Below, piece by piece: positions 1 through 8,779 of a DNA stretch of 64,000 nt. The stretch lies in assembly GCF_026427595.1 (NCBI RefSeq), contig NZ_CP101527.1, forward strand, positions 3,529,001-3,593,000. Reading direction: 5' to 3'. The position numbers and the translations under genes were made by a program. Source of the stretch: Alkalimarinus sediminis (GTDB lineage Bacteria > Pseudomonadota > Gammaproteobacteria > Pseudomonadales > Oleiphilaceae). Under the pieces are notes generated by a model. That model made no database searches. It saw only the letters and a list, made by a program, of their open reading frames with translations, and had not been told where the DNA came from. Numbering within the stretch: position 1 is the first letter of the stretch; every line of letters starts with the position of its first letter.

Positions 1-3000
1 ATCTGGTCTGCCTGTAGCGCTGCGCCTGAAACAGTTAATGTGTCGCTTTGACTGCTTAGGTTGGTGGCGACAATTTGGCTATTTCGATAATGCAGACTTT
101 CGCTGTCTGCGTCGCTATTTTTGAACCCTGCTTGTATATTTCCGCTTAGGCCTTTGGCGCCATAACTCACGCTAATGCTTTGGTTATCTGAGTGAGTTTC
201 GCTTTTGCTTGATGCGGTGCTCTCTCCGGCATTAATGAGGATGTTTTGACTGCTGAGGTCTGCATTGCCGCCCACCCATAGGTCTGACCCCGTCAATGCG
301 AGCTGTTGACCGCTTGAGAGTGCTGCATTTCCGCCTGCGATCATCTGACTGCCATTCCACTCACCGGTTTGGGTTTGTGTGACGGTTTCTGTTTTTTCGC
401 GTACGGCACTTCCGCTCGCATAGAAGCCGGCGGTTGCGGTAGAGCCTGCAGCGGTTGCGCCACTTAAACCTAAGGCGATGACGGCCTGACCTAAGTTAGC
501 CGTGGCTGCCGCAAGGTTCATCTCATAGTATTTGATGTCTTTTTCTCTTAGCTTGCCATCTTTAACTTTTTGTTTGGCTTCGCTTAGTGATTTTCGGGCT
601 TTTGATACCCCTTTTTCGGCTTCAGCCACGGCATCAACTGCGAAGCCAACATCAACATAGGCGTTTCGAACGGCGGCGGTGATCGTTTGCGTTTCTTTAC
701 TGTATTTATCAGTGATCGCTTGCTGGTCTTGCTTACCTGTCACCGTGAGACTGTCTGCGGCGTTGAGTTCAAGGTCTTGCTCGGTTGTGATTTGAGCCGC
801 CGTAATGTCGATATTTTTATCTGCGTTCAGGCTGATATTGCCTGCGCTGAGTTGACTGCCCTTCCAAGTGGTAGTGGTCACTGACTGGCTTTCTTTTTCT
901 TTGGCGATCTCGATACCGCCTAGCGATACTTCATCTTTGTTTAACGCCATGCCCAGGCTTTTTATAGACTCTGACGTTGATGATTGATAGCGCTCACTGC
1001 TATCGGCCACGGCATCAATTTGAATATCACCTGAGTTTATGATCAGGTTTTCAGTGACATTGACCTCTGCTCCGGCAAGGCGAGTTAGTCCTTCACTTTC
1101 AATAGATAGATTCTCGGCCGCGATGTATGAGCCGTTTTGGATCGTTTGCTGAGTTCTTAATTCTTGGCTACTCGCAACCTCCATTGCAGGTGCATCAATC
1201 ACGCCCCCCATCATCATGGCAAAGCCAATAGATGCCGCCTTAATAAGCTCTTTAACCGGCCCTTTAAAGCCTTTACTTTTTTCGTGCCATTGCTCATTAG
1301 TGAGTTCGATGGTATCGACAATAACGTTCTCTGCACCCGATCCTGTGGTGGTCACTGTTGCTTGAGATGCCTTTGTAAGGATATTGCCGCCGATGATCAT
1401 ATCGCCTTCTGCCTGCAACTCAGAACCTAATAGGTGTATGTTACCCGCAGTGTTTAGGCTTAAATCGCCACCACTATTAACGCTTGATGAAATGGCGTTT
1501 TGTTGTTGATACCCGTGAGACTCATTACTGTACTTTACGGCGTTTTCTTTTTTCTCCTGATAGGCGTAGTTTTCTTGGTCAACGGCCGCGATCAGCTTAA
1601 TATTCTCAGCAGCATCGATAGTTACATTACCCCCTGCCTGAACCGTTGAGCCATAAGCCAGAAGGTTTTGACCGCTACTCAGTGTTAAGTCAGCACCCGA
1701 AATAAGCGCAGTGCTTTGATGATTAACCGCACTAGACTCTGATGACGTACGTTTATCTGAGCTCCCATAACTACCTTTTCGGCTGTAGCTAAATGATGCC
1801 TCTTGGGTATCTGCTACGGCCAGTAAATTGATATTGTCAGCCGCATTGATAACTAGGTTATCTGCCGCGTTTACCGACGCACCTTCTAGCAGAATATTAC
1901 CGCCAGAGGCGACCGTTAAATCGCCTCCACTTTGCAGTTCGCTCGTTAAATGATCTCGACGATCTAACGTTTGATAGTGAGAGCCGCCACCGAATTGATA
2001 ACCGGTAATCTGCTCTTGAGATTCAACCCGTACTTCCTCACCGGCATTGAGTGTTAATGCGTCCCCTGCAGTGATCAATCCGGCTTTGTCCGTGATATTC
2101 TTGCCTGCAGTCAATTCAAGAGTCTGCCCTGCACTCAAGCTTGCCCGCGCACCTTGCTGGCTTAAAGCAAGCGTTTTAACGCTGCCAACATTTTCAATCA
2201 GTGTTTCGTTGAGAATGCTATCGCCAGCAAGCAGGTTTAACCTCTCACCCTCAATACGCCCACTTAAATTACTAATATTTTGTGCCGCATCGGCCTGCAA
2301 CAAATTACCCGCTACTAACGTGCCTTGGTGATTTGTTATATTGCCTGTCGCACTTGAAATGGCCAGCGTGTCTAATGCTTCAATGACGCCTGTATTTACA
2401 ACATCTGAGTTACCTAGAATCGCTACATTTTTACCGGCGATGAGAGCACCATCTTCTGCTTTTAGCTCTCGATTAGATGAAAGGTAGACCACCGGAACCA
2501 ACACTTTTACACCGTCAACAATGCGTGTTTCCATCCAGATCATACTGCGGGTGAGTCGATTAACTTGATCTTTGCTGAGCGCAACGCCGACACTGAGATC
2601 TAGGTCTTCTGTTGTTTGAACGGCGTTATCCATTAACTGTTCAAACATTTCTGCGCCTGCCAAACCGTCTAGATAACGGCTTCCTGTTTGGGCCTGTAGA
2701 CTATCTTCAATCAGTGTTTGCTCGTAGAAACCATCGCCAATTCGGCGTAAATACTCATCCCCACTCCAGCCTAAACGATCAAGCAAGTAGTCAGAACTCG
2801 TAAAGTTATTGTAGTTGGTGAGTAGCGGATTCGTCTCAATCAAATAAGGATGCGATGGATTTTTGTTCATAGTAAACAGCCCATTGCTGGGAAGTTCAAA
2901 GCCTGGAATCAACAATGGGTCTATTACCATCAGGCTAAGACCTGCTAGGTTAACAGAGGTATACAAAGGAGGGAGCGTACTGCTCAGAGTCGACGCGCTT

Positions 3001-6000
3001 GGCGCACTGATTGTACCACCGAGTTTACTGGCTGAAGGGGCAGTGAGTGTCACAGCGCCACTAGCCTTAACACTATTTTGGTGAGCCGATGCAGTAGTCA
3101 CGGCCACCGAACGAGTATTCTTAGTCACTGTTCCGTTATTAATCACGTTAGAAAAATTTAATGCGACATTACCAAGAGACTCAATAATTGAAGCGGCAAT
3201 AGATACCGTACTCATAGTGTTTACAATTACTGCAGCTGATGTTCTACGATAGTTTTTATGGCTTTTCCACTTTTTAGGTCTTTTCTTTATCCACCAAGCC
3301 GCTTCAGTCACTGTTTTAATATATTCTGCACCGGTCCCTTCTTGGTTATTAAAGGTAGAGCCTGATAATTGGATATTTCCTTTTGCGCCGATGTAACTTA
3401 CATCGTTGACGAAAGTGTCTGCATGGGCGTTTAAAGACCCACCAGCAACAACCTTCGCCGTTTGTTGATTTTTCGCGGTGGGTGTCTCGCGTGTAATCGT
3501 TGTTTTAGTGTTTCTCACCCCCTCAGCAATATGCCCGATGGTCACATTGAATGCATTCTTCCCATGAGAGTAAATCGGTGCCTCGGTGACGCTATTTGAA
3601 GGTCCCGTTTCGTAACTACCCACGTTATAAAAAGACGCTGTATTAAACCTTAAATTACCTTCAGACCTAATCAAGCCATGGTTGTTAGTTATTTGGTGCG
3701 ACTTATTTAGCGTTGAATCTTTTGCCAGATTCATATCGCCAAAAGTAAAAATATCACCTCGGTCGTTGTATAAACTATTGCTATATATATTCAGGTTGTT
3801 TTGACCGAATAGTAACCCTGTATTGTAGAGTGAACCCACGTTCAGCTGAGTCGTTAACCCTCCGATGTCGCCATAGTTGTCGAGTTTGTTGGCTGTGACG
3901 GTTAATGCTTGGTTTGAACTCACTCGGTTATAGTTGGAAAAATCATTACTGATCGCAATATTACCCTGAGATGCCCCAGCCAAAACCCCGGCGTTTCCTA
4001 CCGTCATATCACGCGCGATCAGCTCATAATGTCTACCCGTATTTATTTCTCCATCCAAGGCGAGTAGACCCGTTGCATGCAACGTCAATTCACCTGCTGT
4101 ATTCCATAACTGGCCTGCAGCTATGTTGATATCGCTACGACTGAGCACATCGATATAGCCCGCGTCTATTTGTCCTTGATAATTAAAATCGTCGACCGCA
4201 ATACTCAGTTGATGATTAGCCAACATCTGACCGGTTTTATTTTTTAGCACTGCAAGGTTAGTGATAGACAGATCAGAAACCGCCTGAATCAGTCCTGATG
4301 AGGTATTGTCTAGCAGGCGTTGGCCCATTGAAAAAAGTAAATTTATAGAGCCACCCGATACTATACTACCGCCTTGGTTATTAACTTCAGAGGCGCTTAC
4401 GTTAAAGTCAGACGAAGAGAGTGATAACAATGACCCTTTGCGGTTATCCAGCGATGCTGCATTAACCTGTAACACCGTAGCAGACTCGATTTCGCCGAGT
4501 TGATTATTAATACGTCTAGCGTTTAACTTCTGTTTTTGCTGGGAGGATATTTTTCCCGAGGTGTTATTAATTATTGACGCAGTAATATCAAGTATTCCAC
4601 CCGATACGATTAACCCTGAACGGTTCTGAACATCACCCGCAGTAACCGATAACAGCACACTTTCAACTGCTGATACCTGACCATCATTATTATTTAAGAG
4701 CGTATCTTGAGTAATCTCTAGCAAACCATTACTGCTAATAATACCGTTCTGGTTATTTAACTCGGAACCTCTAAAAGTAGTATTCTGATCACCATAATGA
4801 GCTATTTTACCGCCTGCTGAATTGTCTAAACGAGAGACATTTAGCACTAGATTTTTAGCATTGGTTGCTAACTCACCATTTCGGTTATCCAGTGTATTTA
4901 GTGTGATTGTCTGATCTTCATCCGATAAAACCAGCACGCTACCATCTTGGTTATCTAACCTGTCAGCCGTCAGGTTAAGCGTGCCACCCGTTTGCAATTG
5001 GCCTGATGCATTGATTACTGTTTTGGCATCAACATTGACTTCATTAACTCCGACTAAGGCACCTTGACTGTTATCTAATGTATTGCCGACAAATGACAAC
5101 TCCGTACCTGCTTGAAGCCCGCCTGAATCATTGGTCAATGTTGATGCCGTAAGGGAGAGTTCTTTTTGGCTGATTAGCTGGCCACCATCATTCACTAATT
5201 GATCACTTACCACCTCAAGCATTGACTCACTAATTAATCGTCCATTCCGGTTGCTCATATCGACCGTTTTGACCCGTAAATCACCTCGGCTAACAACCGT
5301 ACCATCGCTATTATCAAAATCAGTCGTGTTAATCGAAAGCTGTTTTGTGGCGGACAACGTTCCGCTATTTCGCACCTGGGTATCGCCAGTAATATTTAAA
5401 TCGCCATGCCCTACCTGAGCGATAGTGCCCGTGTTATCAAACTGCGGGGCGGTTACGCTAATACCTTGCGAAACAACGGAACCGTTATTTCGCATGGCAT
5501 CTGCTTTAATATCTAATTCGCCATTACCGCGTTGCAGCCCAGTTTCGTCATAACCCACCGAAAGGGTTCCATTGCCTTCAATGGTTACCTGATGACCTGA
5601 TACCGCTACTCTGTCTTGAGCAGCTACTGCGCCATTAATATTAATGGCATCCCCTGCTACTAATGACAGGGTTTGTTGACTAAAATGATCACCTACCAAC
5701 TCAATATTGCCTGCCGTTGAGGTGAGCGATGAGGCGCTCTCGGAGTGAGTGCTTTTGAGCTTTATATCGCCTTCAGCAGTGAGAATTAAGCCCCCTGCTC
5801 CCGCTGCAATAACCCCTTCACTATTAACGCCAACCCCTTTCTCTGTTCCAACCATAAAGATACGATTAGCGTACATTCCACCAAGAGCAGAAACATCTAA
5901 AGATACTAAAGGCGTGTCTCCTTCTCCTTCAATTTTTGAAGTAGAAAGATCGCTATAGTCAACACGATTAGTGCCTGTGACTACATTAATTTGTTGCCCG

Positions 6001-6653
6001 TGAATGTCTGCATTAACTTCAATAGCACGAGCTAAAAGATCTAGCTGATTAATATTTGAAGCATTAAGACCTCGCCCATTAACCTGAAGTGCTCCCTGGT
6101 TAACACGAATATTATCAACCGCACCCGCATTATCTAACTCAACGGTGCCTGTGGTTAGTACACCTCGGTTAGTGTTGATGAAGCCACAACCATTACAAGT
6201 GATGCCTCCAGGGTTTGCGATGATGACATCTGCTTGCTGACCTGCCACTTCAGCATACCCGTTAAGCGCTGACGGTAAGCTACCATTAACTTGGTTTACG
6301 ATAATTCTGGCCCCATTGCTGGTCGCCAAGTTCGAATTACCCTCAATGTAGCCACTCAACTGAGTGTTTGTGATTTGTTGACTGTTGTTGAGAATCAGCC
6401 CGTTATTACTAATATTGAACTGACCGTATTTATTCATAGAAACGCCTGATGCTGAAGGCGCTGTAATCTGAACAATGGGCACGCCGTTACCTGCTGCATC
6501 GATGGTAGGCTGATGGTTTGAGGCTGCATTGGGGTCGACCGTCAATGTATCGGCTAATGCAAGCGAACTATAGAGAGGGGAGAACACCAATTGGAAAATG
6601 AGTAAAAGGCTAACCGTTTGACGGGTGCGGCTATTACGATAAGCGTATTGCAT
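1..6653 (-). CDS. FHA/CdiA-like two-partner secretion exoprotein (TpsA), C-terminus outside window
   Basis: A very large secreted beta-helical exoprotein, open from the ATG at 6653 to the left edge (at least 2,217 codons). The start has a strong ribosome site (AAGGAAGG). Residues 1-35 form a signal peptide ending in a SLALA-type cleavage site. The TPS secretion domain follows, with the hallmark NPGGI motif near residues 146-150 and a Cys-Asn-Gly-Cys just after it. Then come many short repeats of form L-x-N-x-x-G, a Tyr/Asn-rich non-repetitive stretch with GDGFYEQ near residue 1303, and further haemagglutinin repeats rich in GGN and SGQ. The partner transporter gene lies 108 bp upstream on the same strand. 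In this family the C-terminus decides the function (adhesin, cytolysin or contact-dependent inhibition toxin), and it is not visible here. Family call is very sure; toxin role is inference. Confidence 0.93.
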   Translation of the reverse strand, partial: MQYAYRNSRTRQTVSLLLIFQLVFSPLYSSLALADTLTVDPNAASNHQPTIDAAGNGVPIVQITAPSASGVSMNKYGQFNISNNGLILNNSQQITNTQLSGYIEGNSNLATSNGARIIVNQVNGSLPSALNGYAEVAGQQADVIIANPGGITCNGCGFINTNRGVLTTGTVELDNAGAVDNIRVNQGALQVNGRGLNASNINQLDLLARAIEVNADIHGQQINVVTGTNRVDYSDLSTSKIEGEGDTPLVSLDVSALGGMYANRIFMVGTEKGVGVNSEGVIAAGAGGLILTAEGDIKLKSTHSESASSLTSTAGNIELVGDHFSQQTLSLVAGDAININGAVAAQDRVAVSGHQVTIEGNGTLSVGYDETGLQRGNGELDIKADAMRNNGSVVSQGISVTAPQFDNTGTIAQVGHGDLNITGDTQVRNSGTLSATKQLSINTTDFDNSDGTVVSRGDLRVKTVDMSNRNGRLISESMLEVVSDQLVNDGGQLISQKELSLTASTLTNDSGGLQAGTELSFVGNTLDNSQGALVGVNEVNVDAKTVINASGQLQTGGTLNLTADRLDNQDGSVLVLSDEDQTITLNTLDNRNGELATNAKNLVLNVSRLDNSAGGKIAHYGDQNTTFRGSELNNQNGIISSNGLLEITQDTLLNNNDGQVSAVESVLLSVTAGDVQNRSGLIVSGGILDITASIINNTSGKISSQQKQKLNARRINNQLGEIESATVLQVNAASLDNRKGSLLSLSSSDFNVSASEVNNQGGSIVSGGSINLLFSMGQRLLDNTSSGLIQAVSDLSITNLAVLKNKTGQMLANHQLSIAVDDFNYQGQIDAGYIDVLSRSDINIAAGQLWNTAGELTLHATGLLALDGEINTGRHYELIARDMTVGNAGVLAGASQGNIAISNDFSNYNRVSSNQALTVTANKLDNYGDIGGLTTQLNVGSLYNTGLLFGQNNLNIYSNSLYNDRGDIFTFGDMNLAKDSTLNKSHQITNNHGLIRSEGNLRFNTASFYNVGSYETGPSNSVTEAPIYSHGKNAFNVTIGHIAEGVRNTKTTITRETPTAKNQQTAKVVAGGSLNAHADTFVNDVSYIGAKGNIQLSGSTFNNQEGTGAEYIKTVTEAAWWIKKRPKKWKSHKNYRRTSAAVIVNTMSTVSIAASIIESLGNVALNFSNVINNGTVTKNTRSVAVTTASAHQNSVKASGAVTLTAPSASKLGGTISAPSASTLSSTLPPLYTSVNLAGLSLMVIDPLLIPGFELPSNGLFTMNKNPSHPYLIETNPLLTNYNNFTSSDYLLDRLGWSGDEYLRRIGDGFYEQTLIEDSLQAQTGSRYLDGLAGAEMFEQLMDNAVQTTEDLDLSVGVALSKDQVNRLTRSMIWMETRIVDGVKVLVPVVYLSSNRELKAEDGALIAGKNVAILGNSDVVNTGVIEALDTLAISSATGNITNHQGTLVAGNLLQADAAQNISNLSGRIEGERLNLLAGDSILNETLIENVGSVKTLALSQQGARASLSAGQTLELTAGKNITDKAGLITAGDALTLNAGEEVRVESQEQITGYQFGGGSHYQTLDRRDHLTSELQSGGDLTVASGGNILLEGASVNAADNLVINAADNINLLAVADTQEASFSYSRKGSYGSSDKRTSSESSAVNHQSTALISGADLTLSSGQNLLAYGSTVQAGGNVTIDAAENIKLIAAVDQENYAYQEKKENAVKYSNESHGYQQQNAISSSVNSGGDLSLNTAGNIHLLGSELQAEGDMIIGGNILTKASQATVTTTGSGAENVIVDTIELTNEQWHEKSKGFKGPVKELIKAASIGFAMMMGGVIDAPAMEVASSQELRTQQTIQNGSYIAAENLSIESEGLTRLAGAEVNVTENLIINSGDIQIDAVADSSERYQSSTSESIKSLGMALNKDEVSLGGIEIAKEKESQSVTTTTWKGSQLSAGNISLNADKNIDITAAQITTEQDLELNAADSLTVTGKQDQQAITDKYSKETQTITAAVRNAYVDVGFAVDAVAEAEKGVSKARKSLSEAKQKVKDGKLREKDIKYYEMNLAAATANLGQAVIALGLSGATAAGSTATAGFYASGSAVREKTETVTQTQTGEWNGSQMIAGGNAALSSGQQLALTGSDLWVGGNADLSSQNILINAGESTASSKSETHSDNQSISVSYGAKGLSGNIQAGFKNSDADSESLHYRNSQIVATNLSSQSDTLTVSGAALQADQ
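3700..5700 (-). repeat. FHA-type short repeats inside the exoprotein
   Basis: Roughly residues 320-985 of the exoprotein consist of divergent repeats of about 20 residues. Each carries a core such as LDNRxG, VNNQGG, INNTSG or LNNNDG, followed by an ILxSG/SGG-like turn. This is the beta-helix coil pattern of filamentous haemagglutinins. The repeats are degenerate at DNA level, so recent expansion is not obvious. Confidence 0.75.
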
Positions 6654-6761
6654 AGTGTACTTCCTTCCTTGGTTTTACAGCCCGCTCTCTTTTAGATCTG
6701 GGCGCTATTTTATCCATACTTACAGCACACACGATTAATCGCATGTACGTTATTCAACTAA

Positions 6762-8507
6762 TTAAAGCGTGTTATAGGCGAGCTTTAATCCGAACTCTGG
6801 GTTATCCGGCTCAGCAATCAGACTTGACGACGAAGCAATGGTTTTACCTATCATGAGTTCTAGCGAAAAGCCGTAACCTTGCGCTATAAACGCAAGCTCG
6901 GTGGCCGTTGCGTTACCATAATTAAAGGGTTGTAACGAATTATGAGGCACCCACCCTTTCATCAATGAAATTCGGCTACTCAACACAGCACCGGTAGTAT
7001 CGGAGCGATAAAAGTAGGGACTATTGGCATCAAAACGAAGCCAACCACCGGTGTTTCCTGTCAGGTTGAGAGGCCCGTACCCTGTAAGTTGAGATGAACT
7101 TGCGACCAATAATTTTTCAGATGAAGGCAATATATCGCCGGTATGCTGATACTGAGCTGATGCACCCAACCCCCAAACACCCAGCAGATCAGAGTAAAGA
7201 GGCTTGTAGGCACTGGTTAAAAAGCCGTACTTAACAAATTGCGCCTTATCAGGGTAAATACTCTGACCGTCATCGTCTGCGCCTAAAATATCCAAACCGG
7301 CATCAATACTTAGGTTTAAAAAAACCGTCATATCCTTCCAAAGATATTGTTTATGTTTTGTTTCTACACGAAAAACTGAAAGACGACGACTGGACACGTC
7401 AATACGGGTATCTTCTATAAAGTTATTGATGTCTTTCGTTGTCAAACTACTCGCAACATCTAGCTTAATACTGCGGTTTCTATAAAGTGTATGGTTTGCT
7501 GCCAAACTAAAAACAGTGTTATCACCAGAGACCTCAAAGTTCTGATTAGAGCCGTTAACAATATTCTCGTATTCAAACCGATTGCCACTAATTGAAAACA
7601 GACTGTAGTGCCAGGGAAATGAATAGTCGAAACCCAGTCCTTTTGATAATGAACGCGTCGTTTCAGCAAGCGACTGATTATAGTTAACAATCAATTGATC
7701 ATTAATACCGATGAGATCATCAGCAAAAAAATCAGCCCGGGCACGATAGTCATCGCCTTGCTGAATACTCGTTCCATCAACGCCTAGCCGAGCATAAAAG
7801 CGGTCATTCTTAATATTATTAACCTGAACAACAGACTGGCCCGGTAAATCACCCGGAATCAATTTGATCGTCGACTGGTTTGAGCCAAGGCGATTAATTT
7901 GGTCTAAACCCTGCTCGATATCTCTAAGACTCAATAACTGATCTGACTCAACAGGAAAGGCCCAAGTCAGGTTTCTAGTAGTGAGCGTATTTGATTCGAT
8001 TGCTTTAACCTTCCCAACAATCACTCGAATAAGCAGCTCACCCTTTTTCAGCGACTGTTCGGGTAAAAACGCGCGCGTAGTCACCAGCCCATGATCTAAA
8101 AAATATTGATTGATCTGGCTGACAATGTCTGACATTTCTGCCAAGTGCAAACACCGACCAACAAACGCTTGAGCTATTTCAGTGACATCACTAAGAGCTC
8201 TTTTTGGCAGACCACTTAACCCTGCAAACAATATCGTCTCAATAACAAAACACTGACCGTCAGCAGACTTAATCGCGGGTTCTTTAATACGGGGAGCTAG
8301 TTGTTTAAAATCATTATCGAGTTCACGCTGTAGCTTTTCACGCTGTAGCGTTTCTTGCTCTTTTTTGATATCTAACTGCTGTTTTTGGATTGATTGACCA
8401 ATATCTTGAAGTGGTTGCGCAGAAGCAACGATAGGAAGCCAAAATGTCAATAAAAATGCAGATATAGTTAAGAAGTAGGCCCTAAGACCCGTTAGAAATA
8501 CGTCCAT
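6762..8507 (-). CDS. ShlB/FhaC/CdiB-family outer-membrane TpsB transporter
   Basis: A 581-residue outer-membrane transporter that should secrete the exoprotein encoded just downstream. A signal peptide ends near ASAQ at residue 31, followed by a Gln/Lys/Glu-rich helix (about 34-70) like the FhaC plug helix. Two POTRA modules follow (about 75-245), and the rest alternates like a 16-strand barrel. Length fits the family (about 550-600). The ATG has an AAGGTAG ribosome site. Oddities: the loop-6 motif, normally VRGY/F, reads LTGY at residues 474-477, lacking the family arginine, and the protein ends in NTL rather than the usual terminal Phe. The order tpsB-tpsA matches E. coli-type cdiBA loci and many adhesin loci. 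Family assignment is firm; the substrate is inferred from adjacency. Confidence 0.92.
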   Translation of the reverse strand: MDVFLTGLRAYFLTISAFLLTFWLPIVASAQPLQDIGQSIQKQQLDIKKEQETLQREKLQRELDNDFKQLAPRIKEPAIKSADGQCFVIETILFAGLSGLPKRALSDVTEIAQAFVGRCLHLAEMSDIVSQINQYFLDHGLVTTRAFLPEQSLKKGELLIRVIVGKVKAIESNTLTTRNLTWAFPVESDQLLSLRDIEQGLDQINRLGSNQSTIKLIPGDLPGQSVVQVNNIKNDRFYARLGVDGTSIQQGDDYRARADFFADDLIGINDQLIVNYNQSLAETTRSLSKGLGFDYSFPWHYSLFSISGNRFEYENIVNGSNQNFEVSGDNTVFSLAANHTLYRNRSIKLDVASSLTTKDINNFIEDTRIDVSSRRLSVFRVETKHKQYLWKDMTVFLNLSIDAGLDILGADDDGQSIYPDKAQFVKYGFLTSAYKPLYSDLLGVWGLGASAQYQHTGDILPSSEKLLVASSSQLTGYGPLNLTGNTGGWLRFDANSPYFYRSDTTGAVLSSRISLMKGWVPHNSLQPFNYGNATATELAFIAQGYGFSLELMIGKTIASSSSLIAEPDNPEFGLKLAYNTL

Positions 8508-8690
8508 GTCTACTACCTTAAAAACAACAAATTACCGAAGCGAAATATCAGCGGCTACTGCGCAATACTCTCAGTTCGTCAATTAATTTCAGGGTTCTAA
8601 CTGCCGCGTTAACACGACTAAGCCAGCATCGATTTATACTTTTTCCATAAAATAAAACAACCATCGAATCTGACGCTTTCAATCGAATGA

Positions 8691-8719
8691 ATTATACACA
8701 AAAAAATGATCAGCTTGAG
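8691..8719 (-). promoter_or_regulatory. Possible tpsBA promoter
   Basis: A perfect TATAAT on the minus strand (plus-strand ATTATA at 8691-8696) lies about 184 bp upstream of the transporter start and just past the terminator of the preceding gene. The -35 region is poor, so an activator might be needed. Weak prediction. Confidence 0.3.
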
Positions 8720-8745
8720 TGCTTTTACACAAACCGATCATTTTT
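8700..8745 (-). terminator. Rho-independent terminator candidate for the lipoprotein gene
   Basis: On the minus strand, AAAATGATC and GATCATTTT arms enclose a loop of about 21 nt and are followed by a run of seven T. It sits about 35-80 bp past the stop of the 8780-10609 lipoprotein gene. The long loop weakens the call. Confidence 0.45.
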
Positions 8746-8779
8746 AATGCGTTAGAGTTCCTTAAATCTAACCCCTAAA

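Noticed and set aside
1-6653. Calling the exoprotein a contact-dependent inhibition toxin with an immunity gene
   Set aside because: The toxin end and immunity gene are outside the window, so only the secretion and repeat parts can be claimed.
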